From: Clostridiales bacterium VE202-21
Lineage (GTDB): Bacteria; Bacillota; Clostridia; Lachnospirales; Lachnospiraceae
Length of the DNA: 35,119 bases
Assembly (NCBI GenBank): GCA_000509105.1
Contig: BAIF02000050.1
Coordinates: forward strand, 1-35,119
Direction of reading: 5' to 3'
Numbering within the stretch: the stretch's first letter is position 1; the number at the start of each line of letters is the position of its first letter. Positions 15,863 to 24,131 of the stretch are shown here, piece after piece. Under the pieces are notes generated by a model. The model had not been told where the DNA came from. It was given only the letters and a program-made list of their open reading frames with translations, and ran no database searches. Both the position numbers and the translations under genes were made by a program.

Positions 15863-15890
15863 TTGACCTCGTGTTTTTGGCTATGATAAT
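15863..15890 (+). promoter_or_regulatory. Promoter of the Na/phosphate cotransporter gene
   Basis: TTGACC (15863-15868) and GATAAT (15885-15890, within TATGATAAT) are 16 nt apart. They lie about 50 nt before the start codon at 15942. No Pho-box-like tandem repeat was recognised. Confidence 0.55.
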
Positions 15891-15941
15891 CTGTGTTAAG
15901 AGTGCGTAAAAATTAAGGCATGCAAAGGAGAAGTATGAGAG

Positions 15942-17572
15942 ATGGGAATTAAGGATTTACTTGCATTACTGGGAGGGCTCGCTCTCTTCTTATACGGAAT
16001 GCAGATGATGAGCAACGGTCTGGAGGCTGCGGCGGGCAACCGGATGAAATCAATTCTGGAAAGACTGACGTCTAACAGAGTAAAAGGGGTGCTGGTGGGA
16101 GCGGGCATCACAGCGGTCATACAGTCTTCCTCCGCTACGACTGTTATGGTAGTCGGATTTGTAAATTCCGGGCTGATGACATTGAAACAGGCTGTATGGG
16201 TGATTATGGGCGCCAACATAGGGACAACGATCACCGGCCAGCTGATTGCGCTTGACATTGGCGCCATTGCCCCTCTATTTGCCATCGGCGGTGTTGCAGC
16301 ATCATGTTTGTAAAAAATGAAAAGGTCCACCATATCAGCAGCATTTTTGCCGGACTTGGTATCCTGTTCATGGGCATGGATATGATGGGAAGTGCCATGG
16401 AGCCGCTGCAGAATTCACCGGCATTTATTCAATTTATGACTACATTTAAAAATCCACTGGTGGGTATACTGATTGGGGCAGTATTTACCGCAGTGATCCA
16501 GTCCTCTTCAGCATCAGTGGGAATCCTGCAGGCACTGGCGGGCACCGGTATGATCCCGCTGTCCAGTGCGGTATATATTCTTTTTGGACAGAATATCGGA
16601 ACCTGTATCACAGCGGTTCTGGCTTCCATCGGAATGAAAGTCAATGCCAAGCGTACAACCGTGATCCATCTAATGTTTAATATATTCGGTTCGGTATTGT
16701 TCACCCTGATCTGTATGTTTACACCGTTTGTCGCATGGATGGAGGCACTGGTTCCGGGAAACCCGGTGTCCCAGATCGCCAATGTACATACCGTATTTAA
16801 TATAGTAACGACCCTGATTTTACTTCCGTTCGGCGAATACATGGCCCAGGCTGCAGTAAAGATTCTGCCGGACAGCAAAAAAGAGGAGGAGGAAGAGTAC
16901 CGGCTGAAATATATTGCCAGATTCGAACCATCGTATGCCATCGGACAGAGCGCCGTGGCGATATCCCAGGTGGGGAATGAAGTAGGAAGAATGCTGGGAA
17001 TGGTAGAGAAAAATATTTCGCGTGCATACGATATCCTCATGAAATACGATGACAGGGAAATGAAAAAGATCCGGGAAAGAGAGACTTATATCGATTATCT
17101 GAATCAGGAAATATCCGCTTATATTGTATCCCTTATGGCCAATGAAATGTCCATGTCGGACTCCCGGCAGATTAATGGATATTACGTGATCATAAGCAAC
17201 CTTGAGCGGATCGGGGACCATGCGGTCAATTTGGCGGAATATGCGCAGGATTTAAGAAAATGGAACGGTGAATTTTCGGATATTGCCAGGGATGATTTGA
17301 AAAATATGAAAAAGCAGTGTTTGGAGGCTTTGCGTATCATAAACAGGCAGGAAGAGGATGTTCCCGCCGTTATTCTGAACCAGGCGGCTTTGATGGAGCA
17401 GAAAATAGACGACACCAGAGAAAAATATTTTAAGAAACAGATGCAGCGTCTAAAAAAAGGTAAATGCCGTCCGCAGACGGGAATTGTATTCACAGAGATC
17501 CTGACAGATTTTGAAAGAATCGGCGATCATGTGAAAAATATAGCAGAGCAATACGTGGAAATGGAAAACTGA
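15942..17572 (+). pseudogene. Na/Pi cotransporter with PhoU domain, single frameshift near 16302
   Basis: The first frame runs from 15942 to a stop at 16313; the second, offset by one missing base, runs to 17572. Joined near 16300-16304 (GCATCATG, probably a lost A or C), they give a 543-aa protein of the PNaS/NptA-YjbB family. It has two inverted membrane repeats, each with the QSSS motif (VIQSSSATTVMVVGFV and VIQSSSASVGILQALAGTG) that forms the sodium/phosphate site. A cytoplasmic PhoU-like helical domain follows (from about residue 330; ERIGDHAVNLAEYAQD and FERIGDHVKNIAEQY). It would import phosphate with sodium, or help phosphate balance. AAAGGAG precedes ATG 15942. Both halves are otherwise well preserved, so a sequence error is more likely than decay. 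Confidence 0.82.
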
Positions 17573-17581
17573 CAGGAGCAC

Positions 17582-17610
17582 GAATATTTTCCTCTATTTA
17601 ACAAATACTA
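17582..17610 (+). promoter_or_regulatory. Sigma-G-like promoter of spoVT
   Basis: GAATA (17582-17586), a 17-nt spacer and AATACTA (17604-17610) resemble the forespore sigma-G consensus (GNATR and CATNNTA, with one mismatch). In Bacillus subtilis spoVT is a sigma-G gene, which supports the reading. The site begins about 10 nt after the cotransporter stop codon. Confidence 0.5.
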
Positions 17611-17657
17611 GTAGAAGTGCTAATGATTACTAAGACGTTAAATGGAGGAATTTCTTT

Positions 17658-18203
17658 ATGAAAGCTACAGGAATCGTAAGGCGGATTGACGATCTGGGAA
17701 GGGTTGTTATTCCGAAGGAGATACGAAGAACCCTGCGGATCCGGGAAGGGGATCCGTTGGAAATATTTACAGACAGGGAAGGTGAAGTAATACTTAAGAA
17801 ATATTCCCCGATTGGGGAACTTGGCACACTTGCCAAACAGTATTCAGAAAGCCTTGCCCAGACAATGGGATGTACAGTGTGCATCACCGATAACGACCAG
17901 ATCGTGGCTGCATCAGGCAGCGGAAAAAAGGATCTGCAGGATAAGTATATCAGCAAAGAGCTGGAGAAAGTAATTCAGGCAAGAGAACAACTGCTGGCAA
18001 AATCCGACAGTGCCAAATATGCAGGGGTTGTGCAGGATGAAAAAGAATTCAAAGAGGAAGTCGTGTGTCCGATCCTCTGCGAGGGAGATGCTATAGGCGC
18101 GGTTGTTTTCCTGAATAAGGATGAAAAGAAAAAATTCGGCGAACTGGAGCAGAAAGTTGCAATGAGCGCGGCTGGTTTTCTGGGACGTCAGATGGAACAA
18201 TAG
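17658..18203 (+). CDS. spoVT: Stage V sporulation regulator SpoVT
   Basis: This transcription factor controls forespore genes late in sporulation. The 181-aa protein has an N-terminal AbrB-type swapped-hairpin DNA-binding domain (MKATGIVRRIDDLGRVVIPK, RTLRIREGDPLEIF; about residues 1-50). A GAF-like domain follows (about 55-181: SLAQTMGCTVCITDNDQIVAASG, VCPILCEGDAIGAVVFLN). The length and two-domain order match SpoVT rather than short AbrB or Abh. A strong TGGAGG site precedes the ATG. It indicates a spore-forming Firmicute. The sigma-G-like promoter lies at 17582-17610; the next feature downstream is the long inverted repeat copy 3. Confidence 0.93.
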   Translation: MKATGIVRRIDDLGRVVIPKEIRRTLRIREGDPLEIFTDREGEVILKKYSPIGELGTLAKQYSESLAQTMGCTVCITDNDQIVAASGSGKKDLQDKYISKELEKVIQAREQLLAKSDSAKYAGVVQDEKEFKEEVVCPILCEGDAIGAVVFLNKDEKKKFGELEQKVAMSAAGFLGRQMEQ

Positions 18204-18246
18204 ATAGAGATATTTACTCCCTTAGTCAGTTGGGATGGCGGGGGAC

Positions 18247-18538
18247 GCGAAAGGAAGAGATAGTCGCAATCCGCCCAAGTGCACATATGCCGTTGCGAAA
18301 TGCGGACACGAACCTAAGAAATTCTAGGAAGCCGGCAGCCGGGCTAGCGGGGTACAGCTGACACATCACGAGAAATCAAATGATTTCTCGCGCTGGGTCA
18401 GCAGATTTTGTGATTCGGAGATCACAAAATCCCCCCACTAGCCCGGCTGCCGGCTTCTTAGAATTTCTAAGGCTCGCTTTAGCATTTGGCAACGGCATAT
18501 GTGCACTTGGGCGGATTGCGGCTATCCCTTCCTTTCGC
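18247..18538 (+). repeat. Forked long inverted repeat, copy 3 (complete)
   Basis: A 292-bp inverted repeat lies 43 nt after the spoVT stop. The outer arms (18247-18296 and the opposite end) match over 50 bp with two differences. A mismatch-rich 16-nt stretch follows on each side, then about 40-bp inner arms ending near 18352. The apex has hairpin A at 18357-18402 (GCTGAC stem, internal loop, perfect 10-bp upper stem) and hairpin B at 18404-18431 (11-bp stem, TCGGAG loop). GCTGGGTGCATCC follows at 18537-18549. Polarity is that of spoVT. The region 18204-18246 holds nothing else recognised. Confidence 0.92.
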
Positions 18539-18647
18539 TGGGTGCATCCAATAGGCAAGGGTGCAAATGGGGAGGCTCATTAACGGGGGAGGCGTATGGA
18601 TTCTTTTGATGGTACATCACAGCTCCGGCAGATAAAAAGAAAAAATC

Positions 18648-18810
18648 ATACCTTATTTTGCAGTTCACTGCGGATCCGCCCGCAGGGCATAAATTACGGG
18701 GTGCTCTTTGGATATACCTTATTCTGCAGCTGTGCTGCAGACCCGCCCGCAGGGCATGAGTTACGGGGTGCCCTTGGGTATACCATATTCTGCAGCTTGG
18801 CGGCGGTCCC
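18648..18810 (+). repeat. 66-bp tandem repeat (minisatellite), about 2.5 units
   Basis: Units start at 18648, 18714 and 18780, each opening ATACCTTATT or ATACCATATT, then a TGCAG-containing stretch and CCGCCCGCAGGGCAT, then TTACGGGGTGC. The third unit is partial. The period is a multiple of three, so open frames run through on both strands, but none has a credible ribosome site or recognisable protein. It fills the gap between inverted repeat copy 3 and the membrane-protein gene at 18944. Confidence 0.85.
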
Positions 18811-18943
18811 TTCATTTTGCGCCCCCACCCATCCACAATACGAACCTTGCCTGCCACACTCCGCTTTTTTGGGGATAAATGGCATATTCCGGGAAGGACA
18901 ATCATATGTTGTAATAGTACATAGATGGACGAGGAGGAATTAG

Positions 18944-19330
18944 ATGGAGAATAAGACAAATAAGGGGCGGGGAGCCGAGGGAAAAGTCATCTGGCTTTTA
19001 AAGGCTCTTTTGTGCGCTTATGTGGTAACGGGAATCCTTCTGCTTTTATTGACTCTGCTGCTCTATAAATTGAACCTGGATGAGGGGAAAGTAACGGGAG
19101 GGATTATCGTTATTTATGTTGTTTCCACATTTGTAGGCGGCTTTGCGGCAGGGAAGATGGCAAAATTCCGTAAATTTGCATGGGGGCTGACGATCGGGAT
19201 TCTGTATTTTGGTCTGCTGCTTTTGATCTCTCTTGGAGTGTACCGCTCTATGCAGGGAAGCGGGGCAAATATACTGACCACATTTCTGCTCTGTGCGGGA
19301 GGCGGAATGCTGGGGGGCATGGTCTCCTGA
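18944..19330 (+). CDS. Small membrane protein, TIGR04086/YrzE-like
   Basis: The 128-aa protein has four predicted membrane helices, a short charged N-terminus (MENKTNKGRGAEGKV) and Gly-rich helices (VSTFVGGFAAGKMAKFRKFAWGL, CAGGGMLGGMVS). The pattern and location fit the TIGR04086 family, which in Clostridia is commonly found next to the SCIFF genes and secDF, as here. Its function is unknown; a link with the SCIFF or Sec machinery is only suggested by neighbourhood. The start is supported by GAGGAGG shortly upstream. Nothing notable lies in 19331-19403 before the SCIFF promoter. Confidence 0.78.
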   Translation: MENKTNKGRGAEGKVIWLLKALLCAYVVTGILLLLLTLLLYKLNLDEGKVTGGIIVIYVVSTFVGGFAAGKMAKFRKFAWGLTIGILYFGLLLLISLGVYRSMQGSGANILTTFLLCAGGGMLGGMVS

Positions 19331-19403
19331 TGAATTAAGATATACAGGAGAATATGTGCGGAAACAGCGTATAGACAGCCTGTACCGTTCACGAAAAAAA
19401 CAC

Positions 19404-19432
19404 TTTAAAAACTACAGGCACTGTGCTATAAT
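19404..19432 (+). promoter_or_regulatory. Promoter of the SCIFF peptide gene
   Basis: An extended -10, TGCTATAAT (TATAAT at 19427-19432), is preceded 17 nt upstream by a weaker -35, TTTAAA (19404-19409). It lies about 48 nt before the SCIFF start codon, which suggests the peptide gene is transcribed separately from the membrane protein upstream. Confidence 0.65.
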
Positions 19433-19480
19433 GTTACGAGGTAAATACATGCCTGCAGCATGAATATAGGAGGAGAGAAC

Positions 19481-19624
19481 ATGAAACATATTAAAACACT
19501 GAATACACAGACCTTAAACAATACAGTAAAAAAAGGCGGATGCGGAGAATGCCAGACATCCTGCCAGTCAGCATGCAAGACTTCCTGCACAGTGGGAAAC
19601 CAGACCTGCGAACATAAGAAGTAA
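19481..19624 (+). CDS. scfA: SCIFF ribosomal peptide precursor (six cysteines in forty-five)
   Basis: This 47-aa peptide is the substrate of a radical-SAM maturase that makes Cys-to-Thr-type thioether bridges (a ranthipeptide). The leader MKHIKTLNTQTLNNTVKKGG is followed by a Cys-rich core with six cysteines at 21, 24, 28, 32, 36 and 43 (CGECQTSCQSACKTSC, then TCEHKK). This is the defining SCIFF pattern. AGGAGAG precedes the ATG. The maturase gene begins 189 nt downstream, separated by stem-loops that may make the peptide mRNA more abundant. SCIFF is nearly universal in Clostridia; its role is still poorly understood, with quorum-sensing-like effects proposed. Confidence 0.95.
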   Translation: MKHIKTLNTQTLNNTVKKGGCGECQTSCQSACKTSCTVGNQTCEHKK

Positions 19625-19650
19625 TATATTTGCAACGGGAAACAGAATAT

Positions 19651-19746
19651 AAGCACAGCACTTACATAACGGCGGATGGTCGGGCGTGTGCTGTGCTTTC
19701 AGAGTATTTAAAAGTACCAATCAGGGCAGCGACCTCGGCCGCTGCC
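19651..19746 (+). promoter_or_regulatory. Stem-loops between scfA and scfB (attenuator-like)
   Basis: AAGCACAGCAC (19651-19661) pairs perfectly with GTGCTGTGCTT (19688-19698) across a 26-nt loop. A second stem, GGCAGCG (19725-19731) with CGCTGCC (19740-19746), follows. No strong T-run is present. They could lower readthrough into the maturase gene or protect the 3' end of the peptide mRNA. Confidence 0.55.
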
Positions 19747-19813
19747 TTACGCTTGTTACCGGGAATCAAAATCGGTAATGGCCTGAATTATGATGAAAGT
19801 GAGGGTATCTGTT

Positions 19814-21235
19814 GTGATACATCAGTACCAGAATAATGGATATAACATTGTCCTTGATGTGAACAGCGGTGCTGTCCACGTGGTGGACAAGTCCGCATAT
19901 GATGTGATTGCATGTCTCGAGGCAATGAATTCTTCCCATACTGTGGAATCTCTGCAGTCAGAAGAAACATACCGGCGCCTCAAGGAGACTTTGGGTGGAT
20001 CCTTGAGCGAATCGGATCTGCAGGAAGTGCTGGAAGCGGTGATCGAGCTTACCGAATCCGGGCTGCTTTTTACGGAGGACATCTATGAGGCGTATATTGG
20101 GGAGGTAAAGCAGCGGAAAACGGTGGTAAAGGCGCTCTGCCTTCATATCGCACATGACTGCAACCTGGCCTGTAAATACTGTTTTGCGGAAGAGGGGGAA
20201 TATCACGGGAGACGTGCGCTGATGTCCTATGAAGTGGGCAGGAAGGCGCTGGATTTTCTGATTGCCAATTCCGGAAGCAGAAGGAACCTGGAAGTGGATT
20301 TCTTCGGAGGCGAGCCTCTGATGAACTGGCAGGTGGTAAAGGATCTGGTGGCATACGGAAGAGAACAGGAAAAGCTGCATGACAAGCATTTCCGTTTTAC
20401 CCTGACCACGAACGGTGTTCTTCTCAATGATGAGGTTCAGGAATTTGTGAACCGTGAGATGGATAATGTCGTACTGAGCCTTGACGGCAGAAAAGAAGTG
20501 AATGACAGCATGCGGCCCTTCCGCAACGGAAAGGGAAGCTATGACCTGATTGTGCCTAAGTTCCAGAAGCTGGCCAAGAGCAGGAATCAGGAGAAATACT
20601 ATATACGTGGGACATTTACCCGGGGGAATCTGGACTTTTCGAAGGACGTGATGCATTTTGCAAAACTTGGCTTCCAGCAGATATCTATTGAGCCGGTCGT
20701 AGGGGAAGAGACAGATCCCTATGCCATACGCGAGAGCGACCTGCCGCAGATCTTCAGCGAATACGATACGCTGGCAAAGACAATGGTGGAACGCGAGCGA
20801 AATGGCGAAGGATTTACATTCTTCCATTTTATGCTGGATCTGGAAGGCGGGCCGTGTGTGGCCAAGCGTCTGTCCGGCTGCGGTTCGGGAACTGAGTACC
20901 TGGCTGTGACGCCATGGGGGGATCTGTACCCCTGCCATCAGTTTGTAGGGGATGAAGCATTTTTAATGGGAAATGTGGACAGCGGAATTGTGAAGCCGGA
21001 GATTGCAGATGAATTCCGCAGCTGCAGCGTTTACTCAAAGGAAAAGTGCCGCAGCTGTTTTGCAAGATTTTACTGCAGCGGCGGCTGTATGGCTAATTCT
21101 TACAAATTCCATAATACAATCCACGATACCTATGATGTCAGCTGTGAGATGGAACGTAAGCGTGTGGAGTGCGCGATTATGATAAAGGCTGCATTGGCAG
21201 ATGAAGAAAGGAATGTGACTCATGAAGAAAAGTAA
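19814..21235 (+). CDS. scfB: Radical-SAM/SPASM SCIFF maturase
   Basis: This enzyme installs thioether crosslinks in the SCIFF peptide. The 473-aa protein has an N-terminal peptide-binding RRE-like region (HQYQNNGYNIVLDVNSGAVHVVD), the radical-SAM motif CNLACKYC and FFGGEPLMNW. A C-terminal SPASM region rich in cysteines (GCGSGTEYLAVTPWGDLYPC, KCRSCFARFYCSGGCM, CEMERKR) carries the auxiliary iron-sulfur clusters. GTG 19814 is preferred because it yields the family start MIHQYQNNGYN and GAGGG lies 8 nt before it; ATGs at 19790 and 19793 would add eight or seven residues. The end overlaps the secDF start by 14 bp, so translation of the two is coupled. Confidence 0.93.
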   Translation: MIHQYQNNGYNIVLDVNSGAVHVVDKSAYDVIACLEAMNSSHTVESLQSEETYRRLKETLGGSLSESDLQEVLEAVIELTESGLLFTEDIYEAYIGEVKQRKTVVKALCLHIAHDCNLACKYCFAEEGEYHGRRALMSYEVGRKALDFLIANSGSRRNLEVDFFGGEPLMNWQVVKDLVAYGREQEKLHDKHFRFTLTTNGVLLNDEVQEFVNREMDNVVLSLDGRKEVNDSMRPFRNGKGSYDLIVPKFQKLAKSRNQEKYYIRGTFTRGNLDFSKDVMHFAKLGFQQISIEPVVGEETDPYAIRESDLPQIFSEYDTLAKTMVERERNGEGFTFFHFMLDLEGGPCVAKRLSGCGSGTEYLAVTPWGDLYPCHQFVGDEAFLMGNVDSGIVKPEIADEFRSCSVYSKEKCRSCFARFYCSGGCMANSYKFHNTIHDTYDVSCEMERKRVECAIMIKAALADEERNVTHEEK

Positions 21236-23447
21236 AGGCGTTATCAGCCTGATTCTGACTGTTGTCCTGATTGCCCTTTTGGGCTTTACAACAATTGTCG
21301 GATTCGGGAAAACAGGTTCAGGCGCTGCAAAGAACATTAAACTTGGGCTGGATCTGGAAGGCGGTGTCAGCATCACCTATCAGGTAAAAGGGGACAAACC
21401 GTCCCAGTCTGACATGGATGACACAATCTACAAGCTGCAGAGGCGTGTAGAGCAGTATAGTACAGAAGCAACCGTATATCAGGAAGGCGATGACAGAATC
21501 AGCATCGAAATCCCCGGCGTTAAGGATGCTAACAAGATCCTTGATGAACTGGGGCAGCCCGGTTCCCTGTATTTTATCCGGGAGAAGGACAGTGAAGGCA
21601 ATGCAAACTACAGTCTGGATTCCAGCGGCAAATACAAACTGGACAAGACCATTGAAGAACTGCAGGAAGACGGCTCCATTGTTCTCAATGGTACGGATGT
21701 TAAGAATGCGCAGGCAGCGACCACCCAGGATGATCTGAAGAATAAGGAAAATATCGTACAGCTGTCCTTTACAAAAGAGGGGACGGAGAAGTTTGCGGCG
21801 GCTACAAAGGCTGCGCTGGCGGCAAAGGAAACCATTGCGATCTATTACGATGGAGAGCTGATCAGTGTACCTAGTGTAAATTCCGAGATTAAGGATGGCG
21901 AGGCACAGATCTCCGGCAGTATGAGTTTCGAAGAAGCAGACAAGCTGGCTTCGACGATCCGTATCGGCGGACTGAGCCTGGAACTGGAAGAACTCCGTTC
22001 AAATGTAGTGGGTGCACAGCTCGGCGAAGAGGCAATCAGCACCAGTTTAAAGGCGGGAGCGATCGGCCTTGCTATTGTATTTATCTTTATGTGCGCTGTT
22101 TACCTGCTTCCGGGGCTGGCAGCAAGTATTGCGCTTATCATTTACACAGGGCTGATTCTGGTTCTGCTGAATGCATTTGACATTACACTGACCCTGCCGG
22201 GTATTGCGGGTATCATCCTTGGTATCGGTATGGCGGTGGATGCGAACGTAATAATCTTCGCCAGAGTGCGGGAGGAACTGACGGCCGGCAAGTCCGTGAG
22301 GGCATCCCTGAATGCAGGTTTCCATAAGGCAATGTCAGCCATTCTGGACGGCAATATTACAACCCTGATTGCTGCGGCAGTCCTGTGGCTTAAGGGGAGC
22401 GGTACTGTAAAAGGTTTTGCGCAGACGCTGGCCCTTGGTATTGTGGTTTCTATGTTTACTGCCCTTGTAATCACCCGTCTCATCGTATATGCCTTCTATG
22501 CCGTAGGCATTCACAACCAGAAAGTATACGGACGTGTGAAAGCGGAACGTAAACCGATCGATTTCCTCGGAAAGAAAAAGGCATTTTTCGGAATCTCTAT
22601 CGCGTTGGTTTTAGTAGGCTTCGTCTTTATGGGAATCAATGGAGGCCAGGGAAAGGGCGTTCTGAATTACAGCCTGGAATTTAAGGGCGGTACTTCGACT
22701 AATGTGACCTTTGATCAGGAATACAGCCTGGAGGAGATTGATAAAAATATCGTACCTCTGATTGAGGATGCAACCGGCGACAACAATGTTCAGGTTCAGA
22801 AGGTGGAAGGAACTAGCCAGGTCATCTTCAAGACACAGACTCTGGAATTGGATAAGCGCGAAGCATTTAATAAAGCTATGGTCGATAATTTCAAGGTAAA
22901 TGAGGATGAGATTACGACGGAAAATATTAGTTCAACGGTCAGCTCAGAGATGAGGCAGGACGCGGTCATCGCAGTTCTGATTGCAACGATCTGCATGTTG
23001 CTTTACATCTGGTTCCGTTTCAAGGATATCCGCTTTGCAACCAGCGCGGTACTGGCGCTGCTGCATGACGTACTTGTGGTACTGACGTTCTATGTTATCG
23101 CAAGGGTATCCGTTGGAAATACATTTATCGCATGTATGCTGACTATAGTAGGTTACTCTATTAACGCGACCATCGTAATCTTTGACAGAATCCGTGAGGA
23201 GATGAAGACGAAGAAGCGCGGGGAGGATCTGGCTGTTCTTGTAAACAGATGTATCACCCGTACACTGACGCGTAGTATTTACACCTCGTTGACAACGTTT
23301 GTAATGGTGGCGGTACTTTATATTATGGGTGTAAGTTCAATCAAAGAATTTGCACTGCCGCTGATGGTGGGAATTGTATGTGGAGCTTATTCATCTGTGT
23401 GCGTAACGGGGGCACTCTGGTATGTGATGAAGAAGAGAAGCAAGTAG
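21222..23447 (+). CDS. secDF: Fused protein-export subunits SecD-SecF
   Basis: This is the membrane component that uses the proton gradient to pull secreted proteins through SecYEG. SecD and SecF are fused in one 741-aa protein. The SecD half (about 1-440) has LGLDLEGGVSITYQV, a large extracellular domain, six helices and GMAVDANVIIFARVREEL. The SecF half (about 450-741) has SLEFKGGTSTNVTF, an extracellular domain, six helices and GYSINATIVIFDRIREEM. It overlaps scfB by 14 bp, an arrangement that keeps SCIFF maturation next to export. The fused form occurs in Bacillus and a number of Clostridia. Inverted repeat copy 4 starts 15 nt after the stop. Confidence 0.95.
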   Translation: MKKSKGVISLILTVVLIALLGFTTIVGFGKTGSGAAKNIKLGLDLEGGVSITYQVKGDKPSQSDMDDTIYKLQRRVEQYSTEATVYQEGDDRISIEIPGVKDANKILDELGQPGSLYFIREKDSEGNANYSLDSSGKYKLDKTIEELQEDGSIVLNGTDVKNAQAATTQDDLKNKENIVQLSFTKEGTEKFAAATKAALAAKETIAIYYDGELISVPSVNSEIKDGEAQISGSMSFEEADKLASTIRIGGLSLELEELRSNVVGAQLGEEAISTSLKAGAIGLAIVFIFMCAVYLLPGLAASIALIIYTGLILVLLNAFDITLTLPGIAGIILGIGMAVDANVIIFARVREELTAGKSVRASLNAGFHKAMSAILDGNITTLIAAAVLWLKGSGTVKGFAQTLALGIVVSMFTALVITRLIVYAFYAVGIHNQKVYGRVKAERKPIDFLGKKKAFFGISIALVLVGFVFMGINGGQGKGVLNYSLEFKGGTSTNVTFDQEYSLEEIDKNIVPLIEDATGDNNVQVQKVEGTSQVIFKTQTLELDKREAFNKAMVDNFKVNEDEITTENISSTVSSEMRQDAVIAVLIATICMLLYIWFRFKDIRFATSAVLALLHDVLVVLTFYVIARVSVGNTFIACMLTIVGYSINATIVIFDRIREEMKTKKRGEDLAVLVNRCITRTLTRSIYTSLTTFVMVAVLYIMGVSSIKEFALPLMVGIVCGAYSSVCVTGALWYVMKKRSK

Positions 23448-23462
23448 GATATTGGCGGGGGC

Positions 23463-23759
23463 GCCTGAGAAAATCGGGATGCTCCGCCGCTGTCCGGTGA
23501 GGCTTATGCTGATTCCGGAAACCGGCCGCTTAGCCAAGAAGCGCTAACTGAGAAAAAGCCGCATTTTATGGAACCGAGCGTATTCACTTAGAAAGCCGAT
23601 GCTTTCTAAGCTCAGACGCTCTGGATAATTGATTCGGAATCAATTATCCTCCATAAAATGCGGCTTTTTCGCAGTAAGCGCTTCTATGGCACGCTAGAGG
23701 CTTCCGGAATCAGCATAAGCCTCACCGGACAGCGGCGAAGCATCCCGATTTTCTCAGGC
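23463..23759 (+). repeat. Forked long inverted repeat, copy 4 (complete)
   Basis: A 297-bp inverted repeat lies 15 nt after secDF. The outer arms (23463-23520 and the far end) pair over 58 bp with one difference. A 16-nt unpaired stretch follows on each side, then about 36-bp inner arms ending near 23572. Hairpin A is 23576-23621 (GAGCGT stem, perfect 10-bp upper stem, CGAT loop) and hairpin B 23623-23649 (11-bp stem, TCGGA loop). The end motif is GCTGAACGCATCC (23758-23770), followed by a G-rich tail to about 23840. Polarity is that of secDF. Confidence 0.92.
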
Positions 23760-23851
23760 TGAACGCATCCTTGCGGGAGGGGGGCTTGCCCGGAGGTTTG
23801 GCGGGGGCGGCTGATTGGATTGGGGAGACGGGGGAGCTTTTTAGAGAGTTT

Positions 23852-23893
23852 ACAGTTACTATGCGCGACTCCTGGGCCGTGAATAGTAACTGT
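23852..23893 (+). repeat. 11-bp perfect inverted repeat with 20-nt loop
   Basis: ACAGTTACTAT (23852-23862) and ATAGTAACTGT (23883-23893) are perfect inverted copies around a GC-rich loop. It lies between the tail of inverted repeat copy 4 and the recJ promoter. No gene was recognised in 23771-24131; the short open frames there have no ribosome site. The hairpin might be a terminator remnant, an operator or a small mobile element end. Confidence 0.6.
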
Positions 23894-23929
23894 TTATATG
23901 CTGCGTCGACAAATTACGACAGGTTCTTG

Positions 23930-23957
23930 TTGACAGTGGGGTGTGTTTGTGGATAAT
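23930..23957 (+). promoter_or_regulatory. Promoter of the recJ gene
   Basis: TTGACA (23930-23935) and GATAAT (23952-23957) are 16 nt apart. The predicted transcript carries a leader of about 165 nt before the recJ start codon at 24132; nothing recognisable was seen in that leader. Confidence 0.6.
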
Positions 23958-24131
23958 ATGGTACTGATATGTGTAATTCGGAGATATTTTGGGTTATGCG
24001 CTTTTAGGGGCGGCAGTGAGTTGTTATGCAATGCACGGGTGTGCTGATGCGGTGATGTTTGAGCAAGCTAATAGGTGAAGGCAATAGATGTGAGCTGGGG
24101 TGCGGTATAACATGTACGAGGAGGACAAAAG

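Noticed and set aside
18648..18810. CRISPR-like array
   Set aside because: The whole 66-bp unit is repeated with no unique spacers, and there are no cas genes.
18596..18943. 115-codon open frame before the TIGR04086-like gene
   Set aside because: It is opened by the 66-bp repeat (a multiple of three), has no good ribosome site and no recognisable domain.
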